From positions 1 through 44,266 of the forward strand of contig JAFTZU010000034.1 of the NCBI GenBank assembly GCA_017461005.1: a stretch of DNA of 44,266 nt, in the 5' to 3' direction. The notes under the pieces are model-generated. The model saw only the letters and a program-made list of their open reading frames with translations, was not told the origin of the DNA and did not search any database. This document shows, piece by piece, positions 1 to 9,331 of this stretch. The DNA comes from Clostridia bacterium. Its GTDB lineage: Bacteria; Bacillota; Clostridia; Oscillospirales; Acutalibacteraceae. The position numbers and the translations under genes are program-made. Positions within the stretch are counted from its first letter, which is position 1; the number at the start of each line of letters is the position of its first letter.

Positions 1-293
1 ATGACGATGGTCGACCATGTGGCGCCGATGTCGCCCATCGCCCGCACGAAGAGAACGGTGGCGATGGCGGAAGCGCCGATGTTGACGATGTTGTTGCCGA
101 TGAGGATGGTCGACAGCATGGCATCGTAGTCATCGATGATCCGGAGGGCACGGGAGGCCGCTTTATTGCCTTCCTGCTCCATGGATTTCAGCCGGATCTC
201 GCTGGCGCTGGAGAACGCGGTCTCCGACGCGGAGAAGAATCCGGAAAGGATGACGAAAATGATCAGGACAATGATCATGGCTGTACTGCCCAT
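1..293 (-). CDS. HlyC/CorC-family (DUF21) membrane protein, N-terminal part only
   Basis: The gene enters from the left edge on the minus strand, so only about the first 97 residues are present. The frame opens at an ATG (MGSTAMIIVLIIFVILSGF) and reads through the window end without a stop. It shows a first hydrophobic helix followed by the motif SGFFSASETAFSSASEIRL and then a second hydrophobic stretch around IGNNIVNIGASAIATVLF. These are hallmarks of the DUF21 (CNNM) transmembrane domain of hemolysin C / CorC-type proteins, which usually carry cytoplasmic CBS and CorC_HlyC domains further on and are linked to magnesium or cobalt efflux. The GGAG upstream is about 14 nt from the ATG, rather far, so the start is slightly uncertain. 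The downstream domains cannot be seen. Confidence 0.82.
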   Translation of the reverse strand, partial: MGSTAMIIVLIIFVILSGFFSASETAFSSASEIRLKSMEQEGNKAASRALRIIDDYDAMLSTILIGNNIVNIGASAIATVLFVRAMGDIGATWSTIV

Positions 294-335
294 AAAAAAG
301 TGATCAACTCCAGTTGGTAAAAATCAAGATTGTTG

Positions 336-1799
336 TTATGCCTCTTCCCCGTCTTCCTCCGCGAATTCGTCTTCCGAGAAGGTGAACTGGGTACCGGCAC
401 CGAGTTCCACTTCGAGCTTCATGTGGATCTCCGGGAAATGGTACTTCTCGAGGATGAAGAACTCCATCGAGATGATGAGGAGGTAGAACATGGCGAAGAT
501 GCCGGGGTTCACGAGAGACATGAGTTCCAGCGCCAGGAACGACGCAGTGACCGTGTACGCGAACATGGAATGCTTCGACATGAGGAATTTCCAGCGGACA
601 ATCATCTGGTAGCCGTAGGTCAGGAGACCGACGAGACCGAAGCTGCCCCAGACCTGCGGGAGCGCGGACTGGTACCAGCAGAGGGATGCCGCCTTGGAGG
701 GGTGGATGTCCCGGTTGCCCATGTAGCCGAGGCCCATGCCGAAGATGGGATTGCGGTGGAAGTCCTCCACCGAGCGGCGCCAGAGGCCGAGACGGATGCT
801 GTACTGGTCCGCCGCCGTCATCCGGTTCAGCGTGTACTCCATGAGCTGCTCGAGCTGCGGGAAGCTGAAGAGGAACGCGAGGAAGATGACCGCGAGGATG
901 GCCGCGATGTACTTCCTGTGGCGTTTATCGAGGATGAGGTCGACGATGATGAGGATGAGGAGTTCAAAACCGCCCAGGATGAGACCGCCCCGGGAGCCGA
1001 GCATGATCATGGCACCGTAGGACGCGAAGGGCAGCAGGATGTACCAGAATTTCCGCGCGGACATATAGAACGCGAAGGGCATGGCCATCATGAACAACGT
1101 ACTCGCGTTGTTCCGCCACTGGAAGTAGAGGATGCCCGGGTCTTCCATGAATTTCGCCCAGCGCTCCACATAGCCTTCCAGGGTCGCCAGGATGAGGAAC
1201 AGCATGAGCCAGCAGGCGATCTTGGCGATGCGCTTGTCGATGCGGGTCGTGTAGTTCTTCCCTGCCCCCAGATGGTTGTAGCTGAGGAAGTACACGATGA
1301 CGATCATGAAGCCGAGGGCGAACATGTAGATGAGAGACGTCGGGCTGAAGTACGACTCCACCGGGATGGTCCCGATGCCGCCGAGGAAGTTCGTGATGGA
1401 CACGAGGATCATCGGCAGGAGCAGCGCGCCCGGTCTCTTCACCTTCGACTTGTCCCGTTCCCGGTAGAAGATGTGGTGGAACAGGATGGCGAAGATCGGG
1501 AATGCCGCGAAGGGTGCCAGGGCCATGTAGTCCCAGAGAGAGTCATTCGCCTGGATGCCGAAGGACGCGATGAGCATGATGGGCAGGAACACGGAGACGA
1601 TGTCATCGGACAGGATGAACACGAACCCCACGAGCACCGCCAGCAGGAACGCGCCGGGGATGATCCAGTTGAAACAGATGACCACGACCGAATAGAGCAC
1701 GACCAGTGCGCAGAAATAGTCGCTGGCCAGGAACATGCGCAGCTTGTAAAGCTTCGACGTGTCCGTCGTGTTGCGCAGTTCGGAAATGACGTTAGACAT
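336..1799 (-). CDS. O-antigen ligase / polymerase-like polytopic membrane protein
   Basis: A 487-residue protein with ten or more hydrophobic segments. Two motifs typical of the Wzy_C / O-antigen ligase family (PF04932) are visible: GSRGGLILGG near residue 275 and GLWRRSVEDF-HRNPIFGMGLG near 340-360, the conserved H-N-P-x-x-G-x-G-x-G signature that precedes the large periplasmic loop. Family members polymerise or transfer lipid-linked glycans at the outer face of the membrane. In a Gram-positive host the likely substrate is a capsule, teichoic-acid-like or S-layer glycan; this is inference. The C-terminus ends in an acidic tail (SEDEFAEEDGEEA). The ATG has AAAGGGG 10 nt upstream and its own promoter at 1845-1873. 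No glycosyltransferase or flippase gene is nearby, so it looks like an orphan. Confidence 0.75.
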   Translation of the reverse strand: MSNVISELRNTTDTSKLYKLRMFLASDYFCALVVLYSVVVICFNWIIPGAFLLAVLVGFVFILSDDIVSVFLPIMLIASFGIQANDSLWDYMALAPFAAFPIFAILFHHIFYRERDKSKVKRPGALLLPMILVSITNFLGGIGTIPVESYFSPTSLIYMFALGFMIVIVYFLSYNHLGAGKNYTTRIDKRIAKIACWLMLFLILATLEGYVERWAKFMEDPGILYFQWRNNASTLFMMAMPFAFYMSARKFWYILLPFASYGAMIMLGSRGGLILGGFELLILIIVDLILDKRHRKYIAAILAVIFLAFLFSFPQLEQLMEYTLNRMTAADQYSIRLGLWRRSVEDFHRNPIFGMGLGYMGNRDIHPSKAASLCWYQSALPQVWGSFGLVGLLTYGYQMIVRWKFLMSKHSMFAYTVTASFLALELMSLVNPGIFAMFYLLIISMEFFILEKYHFPEIHMKLEVELGAGTQFTFSEDEFAEEDGEEA

Positions 1800-1844
1800 A
1801 TCGCAAATACCCCTTTATTAATAAAAGGATGAGTAATCATAGCA

Positions 1845-1873
1845 AATATAAGACAAAGCGCCCCAAAAGTCAA
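1845..1873 (-). promoter_or_regulatory. Promoter for the O-antigen-ligase-like gene
   Basis: On the minus strand TTGACT (complement of 1868-1873) is followed after 17 nt by TATATT (complement of 1845-1850), a good sigma-A-type match. It lies directly downstream of the hairpin that ends the paaK-ACT unit. Confidence 0.6.
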
Positions 1874-1875
1874 TA

Positions 1876-1899
1876 AGCGCCCCGCCGAAGCGGAGCGCT
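1876..1899 (-). terminator. Hairpin ending the paaK-ACT operon
   Basis: AGCGC-x-CCGC, a four-base CGAA loop, then GCGG-x-GCGCT. This is a GC-rich stem located 15 nt after the ACT gene stop. The T-run following it on the minus strand is poor (TTATTGACTTTT), so termination strength is uncertain. Confidence 0.5.
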
Positions 1900-1913
1900 C
1901 ATGCAGATTCGTT

Positions 1914-2345
1914 TTATTCGACGTTCTCGAGGGACTCGGGCGTGTAGTACTGGACCTCCAGCGGCTCGAGGGCTTTCTCGGTGCCTTCGAGGTCATCGGT
2001 CTTGAAGGCGATGGACGCACCGGTGTCACCGGTCGAGAGACCGTACATGTACTTGATGTTGATACCGGCGTCGGCGATGGCGTTCAGGAACTTCGACAGG
2101 CTGCCGACCTCGTGGGAGATGTTGACGGCGAGCACGTCGACGACCTTCGCGGTGATGTTGTTGGCCTTCAGGGCGGCCAGCGCACCGTCGACATCCGAGA
2201 CGATCATACGGACGATGCCGTAGTCGGAGGTCTCGGCGATGGAGACAGAGACCACGTTGACGTTGGCTTCTTTCAGGATGTTGAAGATCTGCTGCAGACG
2301 GCCTTCCCGGTTTTCAAGAAAGACAGATAACTGTTTGACGGTCAT
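1914..2345 (-). CDS. Tandem ACT-domain amino-acid-binding protein
   Basis: A 143-residue protein made of two ACT repeats. The first (about 1-65) opens with KQLSVFLENREGRLQQIFNIL; the second (about 70-140) contains ISHEVGSLSKFLNAIADAGI, the characteristic ACT beta-alpha-beta start with a conserved glycine. There is no catalytic domain, so it is a stand-alone ligand-binding regulator, probably for an amino acid. It starts 12 nt after the stop of the adjacent paaK-like gene and is surely co-transcribed. Pairing of a small ACT protein with phenylacetate-CoA ligase paralogues is common in anaerobes, where these genes often also accompany indolepyruvate ferredoxin oxidoreductase (iorAB, absent here). 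A role in aryl-acid activation or its feedback control is inferred from context. Confidence 0.85.
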   Translation of the reverse strand: MTVKQLSVFLENREGRLQQIFNILKEANVNVVSVSIAETSDYGIVRMIVSDVDGALAALKANNITAKVVDVLAVNISHEVGSLSKFLNAIADAGINIKYMYGLSTGDTGASIAFKTDDLEGTEKALEPLEVQYYTPESLENVE

Positions 2346-2357
2346 GGTGGTTCCTCC

Positions 2358-3659
2358 TTAATCGTAGAGTTTTCTCTTGTCGAGAACGTGGACGGTCTTG
2401 CCCTGGCTGTGTTCGAGGCCGTTGGGCTCGACCAGTTTGATCTTGGCGTTGAGGCCGATGGCGGACTTCAGCTGGGCCTTGACCTTCTGGCTGAGTCTCT
2501 CGAGTTCGGCCATATCGTCGGAGAAGAAGCGGTCTTCGACTTCGACGGCGACTTCGAGGGTATCGGAGTTGTCGACACGGTCGACGGTCATGAAGTAGTT
2601 CGGGGTGACACCGTCGACGTTGAGCAGCGCAGCCTCGACCTGGGACGGGAACACGTTGACGCCCTTGATGATGAGCATGTCATCGGAACGGCCCTTGAAG
2701 CGCTGGATGCGGGCCATGGTACGGCCGCATTCACACTTCTCATACTCGAGACGGGTGATGTCTCTCGTGCGGTAACGGATGAGGGGCTGGCCCTCCTTGG
2801 TCAGGCAGGTGATGACGAGTTCGCCTTCGGAACCTTCCGGAAGCTGCTCGCCGGTCTCCGGGTTGATGACTTCCGGCAGGAAGTGGTCTTCCCAGATGTG
2901 GAGGCCTTTGTGGAAATCGCAGTCCGTGGCGACGCCGGGGCCGGAGATCTCGGTCAGGCCGTAGATGTCGTAAGCCTTGATGCCGAGACGCTTCTCGATC
3001 TGCTCTCTCATCTCATCGGACCAGGGTTCGGCGCCGTTGATGGAGCAGCGAAGCGAGATCTCGTTGATGCGTCCGCTTTCCTCCAGCGCTTCGGCGATGT
3101 GCAGAAGATAGGACGGCGTACAGCAGATGACCGTTGCTTTACAGTCGATGAGCATATCGATGAGTTTCTTGGTGTTGCCGGTACCCATCGGGATGACCAG
3201 AGCACCGAGTTTCTCAGCACCGTAGTGGGCGCCCAGGCCGCCGGTGAACAGGCCGTAGCCATAGGAGACCAGAACGATATCGTCGCTGGTGACACCGGCC
3301 ATGGCCATGGAACGAGCCACGCCTTCCGACCAGATGTCGATGTCCTTGCGGGTGTACAGCGCGATCTTCGGTTTGCCGGTCGTACCGGAGGAAGACTGCA
3401 GTCGGACACACTGGGACAGCGGGACCGAGCGCATGCCGAAGGGATAGGTCGCTCTCAGGTCTTCATAGGTGGTGAACGGAAGTTTGGACAGGTCCTCGAT
3501 CCCGTTGATGTCTGTGGGCTCCAGGCCGACTTCCTGCATCTTGTTGCGATAATACTCGTTGCCGTAGTAGACATGTTCGACGATCTTGCGCAGACGGGCG
3601 CTCTGCAGTTCATGCAGTGTATCGCGATCCATGCACTCCTTGGACGGGTTCCAGATCAT
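2358..3659 (-). CDS. paaK: Phenylacetate-CoA ligase (aryl-CoA ligase)
   Basis: A 433-residue AMP-forming ligase of the PaaK branch of the ANL superfamily, normal family length. It carries the P-loop-like motif SSSGTTGKPK (residues 89-98), the adenylate-binding YGLTEISGPGVA, and a C-terminal domain with FKGRSDDMLIIKGVNVFPSQ, typical of PaaK. The reaction is aryl acetate + ATP + CoA to aryl-acetyl-CoA + AMP + PPi. No phenylacetate catabolic genes (paaABCDE) are present, so the enzyme probably works in anaerobic aromatic amino-acid fermentation or scavenging; exact substrate unknown. The frame stays open upstream to 3770, but AGAGGAG lies 9 nt before the ATG at 3659 and a promoter overlaps the extension, so the short form was chosen. 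Confidence 0.88.
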   Translation of the reverse strand: MIWNPSKECMDRDTLHELQSARLRKIVEHVYYGNEYYRNKMQEVGLEPTDINGIEDLSKLPFTTYEDLRATYPFGMRSVPLSQCVRLQSSSGTTGKPKIALYTRKDIDIWSEGVARSMAMAGVTSDDIVLVSYGYGLFTGGLGAHYGAEKLGALVIPMGTGNTKKLIDMLIDCKATVICCTPSYLLHIAEALEESGRINEISLRCSINGAEPWSDEMREQIEKRLGIKAYDIYGLTEISGPGVATDCDFHKGLHIWEDHFLPEVINPETGEQLPEGSEGELVITCLTKEGQPLIRYRTRDITRLEYEKCECGRTMARIQRFKGRSDDMLIIKGVNVFPSQVEAALLNVDGVTPNYFMTVDRVDNSDTLEVAVEVEDRFFSDDMAELERLSQKVKAQLKSAIGLNAKIKLVEPNGLEHSQGKTVHVLDKRKLYD

Positions 3660-3701
3660 AACTTGCATCTCCTCTGACGTTACAGAATTTATTACTTTAA
3701 T

Positions 3702-3730
3702 ACTATAAAGCATTAAAGAGCCGATGGCAA
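3702..3730 (-). promoter_or_regulatory. Promoter of the paaK-ACT operon
   Basis: Minus strand: TTGCCA (complement of 3725-3730), 17-nt spacer, TATAGT (complement of 3702-3707). The -10 box lies about 42 nt upstream of the chosen ATG. Confidence 0.6.
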
Positions 3731-3768
3731 CCCCTGTAAACGTCTGTTTTCCATTAACACATGATACC

Positions 3769-3803
3769 AAAAAAAGCAGCCTTCTGAGAAGACTGCTTTT
3801 GGT
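3769..3803 (-). terminator. Rho-independent terminator of groES-groEL
   Basis: An inverted repeat (GCAG-x-CTTC, short loop, GAAG-x-CTGC, flanked by A and T runs) lies 15 nt past the groEL stop. On the minus strand it is followed by seven T residues, a textbook intrinsic terminator. Confidence 0.85.
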
Positions 3804-3817
3804 TTTGTATGGGCGAT

Positions 3818-5467
<1,650 letters not shown>

Positions 5468-5502
5468 TTACCTCTTTGTGATTGATTTTTCAGAAAACGT
5501 GC

Positions 5503-5829
<327 letters not shown>

Positions 5830-5856
5830 TTAGCACTCTTTTCTTTTGAGTGCTAA
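5830..5856 (-). promoter_or_regulatory. CIRCE operator (HrcA binding site)
   Basis: A perfect TTAGCACTC-N9-GAGTGCTAA inverted repeat lies just downstream of the groES -10 box, in the 5' untranslated leader. CIRCE is the target of the HrcA repressor, which releases on heat shock. hrcA itself is not in this window. Confidence 0.97.
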
Positions 5857-5860
5857 ACCT

Positions 5861-5888
5861 ATTATAGAGCTTTCCCGTAAAAATACAA
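5861..5888 (-). promoter_or_regulatory. Promoter of groES-groEL
   Basis: Minus strand: TTGTAT (complement of 5883-5888), 16-nt spacer, perfect TATAAT (complement of 5861-5866). The transcription start would fall at the edge of CIRCE. Confidence 0.7.
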
Positions 5889-6057
5889 CCCCTAATTTTA
5901 GGTACTTTCGATTTTATTTGGCGATTTACGCCTTATTGAGTAAAATGGTATCAAAGAGGGCTTTCTCGGAAGCGTTCTTTATCGGTTCCGTTTTTCCGTC
6001 CGTTTTTGCTTGCCAATCCTCGAAAGCTTGCAGGACCCTTTTGGAAGGAGAATGACA

Positions 6058-7806
6058 ATGAAGCTAGACTCCAAGTATACGAAAGCCGTCGACGCGATGC
6101 CGCTGGCGGAATATCCCCGCCCGCAGATGCGCCGGGACAGCTACCTCTGTCTCAACGGCACATGGCAGTATGCCATCCTGCCGGAGTTCTCAAAACTCGA
6201 GGACTACCAGGGCGACATCCTCGTCCCCTTCTCTCCCGAGACGCAGCTGTCCGGCGTGGAGAAGACCGTCACGCCGAAGGACGCCCTCTACTATAAGAAA
6301 GAGTTCACCGTCGAGCGGAAGTTCTTCCAGGACATCACCCTCCTGCACTTCACGGCCGTCGACTACTACTGTGAAGTCAGCCTCAACGGTCAGGACCTCG
6401 GCTCCCACAAGGGAGGCTTCCTCCCCTTCACCTTCGATGTTTCCAACGTGCTGCATGAAGGAAAGAACGTCCTGACCCTCAAGGTGCTCGATCCGACGGA
6501 CACGTCGTACATCGCCAGAGGAAAACAGGTCTCGAAGCCCGGGAACATCTGGTATCCGGGGCAGTCCGGCATCTGGGGCACCGTGTGGCTCGAAAGCGTG
6601 TCGAAGGGCTATGTGAAGGACCTGCACATCGTCCCGGACATCGACCTTGAGAAAGTGGACATCACGGTCACGTCCGACTCCCCCACCGTCTCCGTCGAAG
6701 TGCTGGAGAACGGCAGAATCGTCCAGGAGGCCAAGGGCAAGACCGGCACGCCTCTTACCATCCCGATGAAGGACGCGAAACTCTGGGCACCGGAGCACCC
6801 GGACCTCTACGACCTGCGGATCACCGCCATCAACTCGAACGGGCTCATCGCCGACACGGTCACCTCGTACTTCGGCATGCGGAAGTTCTCCGTCGGGAAA
6901 GACAAGGACGGCATCTCGCGGCTCTGGCTCAACAACGAGCCCTACTTCCACAACGGGGTCCTCGACCAGGGCTACTACCCGGACGGGCTGCTGACGCCGC
7001 CCACCGACAAAGCGATGGTGGACGACATCAAGCTCCTCAAGGACATGGGCTTCACGATGGTGCGCAAGCACATCAAGATCGAGCCCCTGCGCTGGTACTA
7101 CTACTGCGATAAGATGGGCATCCTCGTCTGGCAGGACATGGTCAACGGCGGCGGGAAATACAACCCGCTGATGATCGCGGTCCTCCCCTTCCTGAACGTC
7201 ATGTTCAAGGACAACACGAAGGGCGCCTACAAGCTCTTCAGCCGTGCGGACGCCGCCGGCCGGGAAGAATTCGAACGGGAGACCTTCGAGACCATCGACC
7301 TTCTGAAGAACGTCGTCTCCCTCGCCATGTGGGTCCCCTTCAACGAGGGCTGGGGCCAGTTCGACTCCGACCGCATCTCGGAGCTCATTGCGAAGAAGGA
7401 CCCGACCCGGACCATCGACCGCACGAGCGGCTGGCACGACCAGCACACCGGCGACTTCGTGTCGAAACACATCTACTTCACACCCATCTGGGTCCCGAAG
7501 GATGAACGGTGCTACCTGCTCTCCGAGTTCGGCGGTTTCTCCCGTCCCATCCAGGGCCACATGCTGAGCGACGCCATCCCCTTCGGCTACCGGATGTACT
7601 TCACGAAATGGCGCCTGCAGAGAGCCTATAAGAAGACCTACGAGAAGCGGATCATCGCGAACATCCCCCGCGGCCTGTCCGCCTGTGTCTTCACCCAGCT
7701 CTCCGACGTCGAGGGCGAGATCAACGGTCTCATCACTTACGACCGCCGCGTCGACAAAATGGACCGCGACTTCGTCCGCTCGGTCAACGAACGTGCAAAG
7801 TACTGA
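6058..7806 (+). CDS. Glycoside hydrolase family 2 protein (beta-galactosidase-like)
   Basis: A 582-residue cytoplasmic enzyme with no signal peptide. Domain order: jelly-roll sugar-binding domain (about 25-180, with WYPGQSGIWGTVWLE near 165-179), immunoglobulin-like beta domain (about 185-275), and a TIM barrel (about 280-560). The likely acid/base is Glu430 in WVPFNEGWGQF and the nucleophile Glu490 in LLSEFGGFS. These motifs fit retaining GH2 enzymes that hydrolyse beta-galactosides, beta-glucuronides or beta-mannosides; this compact form lacks the long C-terminal domains of LacZ, so the sugar cannot be fixed. AAGGAG lies 7 nt before the ATG. It is monocistronic, divergent from groES, and no sugar transporter or regulator is adjacent. 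Confidence 0.85.
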   Translation: MKLDSKYTKAVDAMPLAEYPRPQMRRDSYLCLNGTWQYAILPEFSKLEDYQGDILVPFSPETQLSGVEKTVTPKDALYYKKEFTVERKFFQDITLLHFTAVDYYCEVSLNGQDLGSHKGGFLPFTFDVSNVLHEGKNVLTLKVLDPTDTSYIARGKQVSKPGNIWYPGQSGIWGTVWLESVSKGYVKDLHIVPDIDLEKVDITVTSDSPTVSVEVLENGRIVQEAKGKTGTPLTIPMKDAKLWAPEHPDLYDLRITAINSNGLIADTVTSYFGMRKFSVGKDKDGISRLWLNNEPYFHNGVLDQGYYPDGLLTPPTDKAMVDDIKLLKDMGFTMVRKHIKIEPLRWYYYCDKMGILVWQDMVNGGGKYNPLMIAVLPFLNVMFKDNTKGAYKLFSRADAAGREEFERETFETIDLLKNVVSLAMWVPFNEGWGQFDSDRISELIAKKDPTRTIDRTSGWHDQHTGDFVSKHIYFTPIWVPKDERCYLLSEFGGFSRPIQGHMLSDAIPFGYRMYFTKWRLQRAYKKTYEKRIIANIPRGLSACVFTQLSDVEGEINGLITYDRRVDKMDRDFVRSVNERAKY

Positions 7807-7861
7807 TAAAAGGGACCCCAAGTTCCGGGGCAGAGCCCTCGAGACGATCATAAACAAAAAG

Positions 7862-7889
7862 AAAGTCTTCTGCGTTCGCAGAAGACTTT
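7862..7889. terminator. Bidirectional terminator between GH2 gene and DUF4956 gene
   Basis: A perfect 12-bp stem (AAAGTCTTCTGC / GCAGAAGACTTT) with a GTTC loop, preceded by an A-run and followed by T-runs. It is placed between two convergent genes and can serve both. Confidence 0.9.
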
Positions 7890-7902
7890 TTCTTTTGGTT
7901 TG

Positions 7903-8577
7903 TCACAGGGTGTTCTTTTCGACGATCCGGCCGAAGACGATCCGCAGGTTGCCGTTGCGGCAGCGCAGCGCGTCCATGAACTGCTTTGCCTGTCGTTCAT
8001 CTTTCATGAGGACGTCATACCAGAGTTCGTAGAGCGTTCCCATGTTCGTCGTCTTGACCCGGGTCAGTTCCCACTCCTTCGTGTACTGTTCGAACAGGTC
8101 ATCGAAGAGTTCATAGTAGTCGAGGTCTTCCGGGATCGTGATGCGGATCTGCCGCATCTTCGCCGATTTATCGCCAAAGCCGACCAGGGTCAGGACGATG
8201 ACCGAAACAGCCATGATGGCGAAGAAGATGGCGGCCAGAAGCAGCTGGTTCATGCCGCAGGCCAGACCGACGGCCATGGCGACGAAGATGCCGGCGATCT
8301 CCCGGGCGGTGCCGGGCATACTGCGGAAGCGGACCAGCGCAAATGCGCCTGCGACCGCGACACCGGCGCCGATGTTGCCGTTGACCAGCATGATGACAAG
8401 GGCGATGGCCGGCGGCATGATGGCCAGCGTGATGGCCATGGAAGCCGTGTGTTTCGTCTTGAACTGGAAGATCAGCGCGGTGCCGATCCCCAGCAGCAGT
8501 GCGGCGCCGATACAGGCCAGAAAAGTCATGATCGGCATATTGAAAACTTTATCGGAATAAGTGATGCTATCCAGCAT
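7903..8577 (-). CDS. DUF4956 membrane protein
   Basis: A 224-residue protein with four to five hydrophobic helices in the first 135 residues (about 15-37, 46-66, 68-83, 93-110, 112-134) and a soluble C-terminal tail of about 85 residues. The loop RFRSMPGTAREI (84-94) is the conserved signature of DUF4956. The tail (RQIRITIPEDLDYYELFDDLF) resembles an ACT-like or ferredoxin-like fold, which is a guess. The function is not established. Its ATG lies inside the end of the VTC-type polymerase gene (11-nt overlap), so the two are translationally linked, which supports a physical or functional partnership. It is the last gene of the CotH-SGNH-VTC-DUF4956 operon. Confidence 0.85.
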   Translation of the reverse strand: MLDSITYSDKVFNMPIMTFLACIGAALLLGIGTALIFQFKTKHTASMAITLAIMPPAIALVIMLVNGNIGAGVAVAGAFALVRFRSMPGTAREIAGIFVAMAVGLACGMNQLLLAAIFFAIMAVSVIVLTLVGFGDKSAKMRQIRITIPEDLDYYELFDDLFEQYTKEWELTRVKTTNMGTLYELWYDVLMKDERQAKQFMDALRCRNGNLRIVFGRIVEKNTL

Positions 8578-9310
8578 AGCGCGGAGCCTCCCGTTGTTGA
8601 TGTTCTTCTCTTCTGCGGGCCATCATCTTCTGATAGCACCTCCCGTACTTCGAGAACGAAGTCGGATAGATCTCGAGGGCGCTCAAAATCTGTGTCAGCC
8701 ACATCGGAGCGGCACCCGGGATCTTGATCTCCATGACGCACAGGTCCTCATCGAAGAGGTACTCACCGTAGTCTCCGTATACGAGGTCCATGTGGTCCGT
8801 CCGGAACCGGATGTTCCAGTCGAAGGTGATGCGCAGGTCCGGGTCTTCCTTCGCCCGGAAGGCATACCGGTCATAGGCAAGGAACATGCCGGGCTGCAGT
8901 TTGCGGTAGGTCCGGCAGAACCAGTCGATCTCGTTCATGATCTGCCGGTTCGTCACCTGTGGTTCCGGCCCGCCGTTCATGTAGTCGACCGCGTCGTGTT
9001 CACAGGCCCGGACCCGCCGTTTGTAGACGACGCCGTCATATTTCTTCTTGATCTCCATGAAGACCTTTCCGTCCTCTTCGGGGACTCCATAGCTGCGAAG
9101 ACGGAATTTCTCCTTGTAGACCGGTTTCTCGAGCGAACGGCTGATGAGCAGATAATCCGGCGTGTCGTAGTAGACATTGCAGATGGTGCTCTTCGGATAG
9201 TCGTCCGCTTCGAGGTACTCACACAGAGCAGCCCGGAGGAGCCGGTACTGCTTCCGCGTCAGCAGATATTTCTTTTCCACACGCCGAAATGACAATTGTG
9301 TCGCTTTCAC
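8567..9310 (-). CDS. VTC-domain polyphosphate polymerase
   Basis: A 247-residue soluble protein matching the VTC catalytic (triphosphate-tunnel) domain, PF09359. Visible tunnel residues: RRVEKKYLL (9-17), EKFRLRSYG (67-75) with paired arginines, MEIKKKYDGVVYKRR (85-99), YDRYAFR (146-152), VMEIKIPG (192-199) with the metal-binding glutamate, and SFSKYG (218-223). In yeast Vtc4 the equivalent residues make polyphosphate from ATP. No membrane helix is present, so membrane coupling would need a partner such as the overlapping DUF4956 protein. The start is GTG with GGAG 10 nt upstream. It lies 21 nt after the SGNH hydrolase gene. A triphosphatase activity instead of polymerase is possible, since both share the tunnel fold. 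Confidence 0.85.
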   Translation of the reverse strand: MKATQLSFRRVEKKYLLTRKQYRLLRAALCEYLEADDYPKSTICNVYYDTPDYLLISRSLEKPVYKEKFRLRSYGVPEEDGKVFMEIKKKYDGVVYKRRVRACEHDAVDYMNGGPEPQVTNRQIMNEIDWFCRTYRKLQPGMFLAYDRYAFRAKEDPDLRITFDWNIRFRTDHMDLVYGDYGEYLFDEDLCVMEIKIPGAAPMWLTQILSALEIYPTSFSKYGRCYQKMMARRREEHQQREAPRYAG

Positions 9311-9331
9311 GGGGAATCATCTCCAGTTCGT

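Noticed and set aside
3660-3770. N-terminal extension of the paaK frame up to 3770
   Set aside because: The region contains a TTGCCA-17-TATAGT promoter and the ribosome-binding site of the ATG at 3659, so it is not coding.
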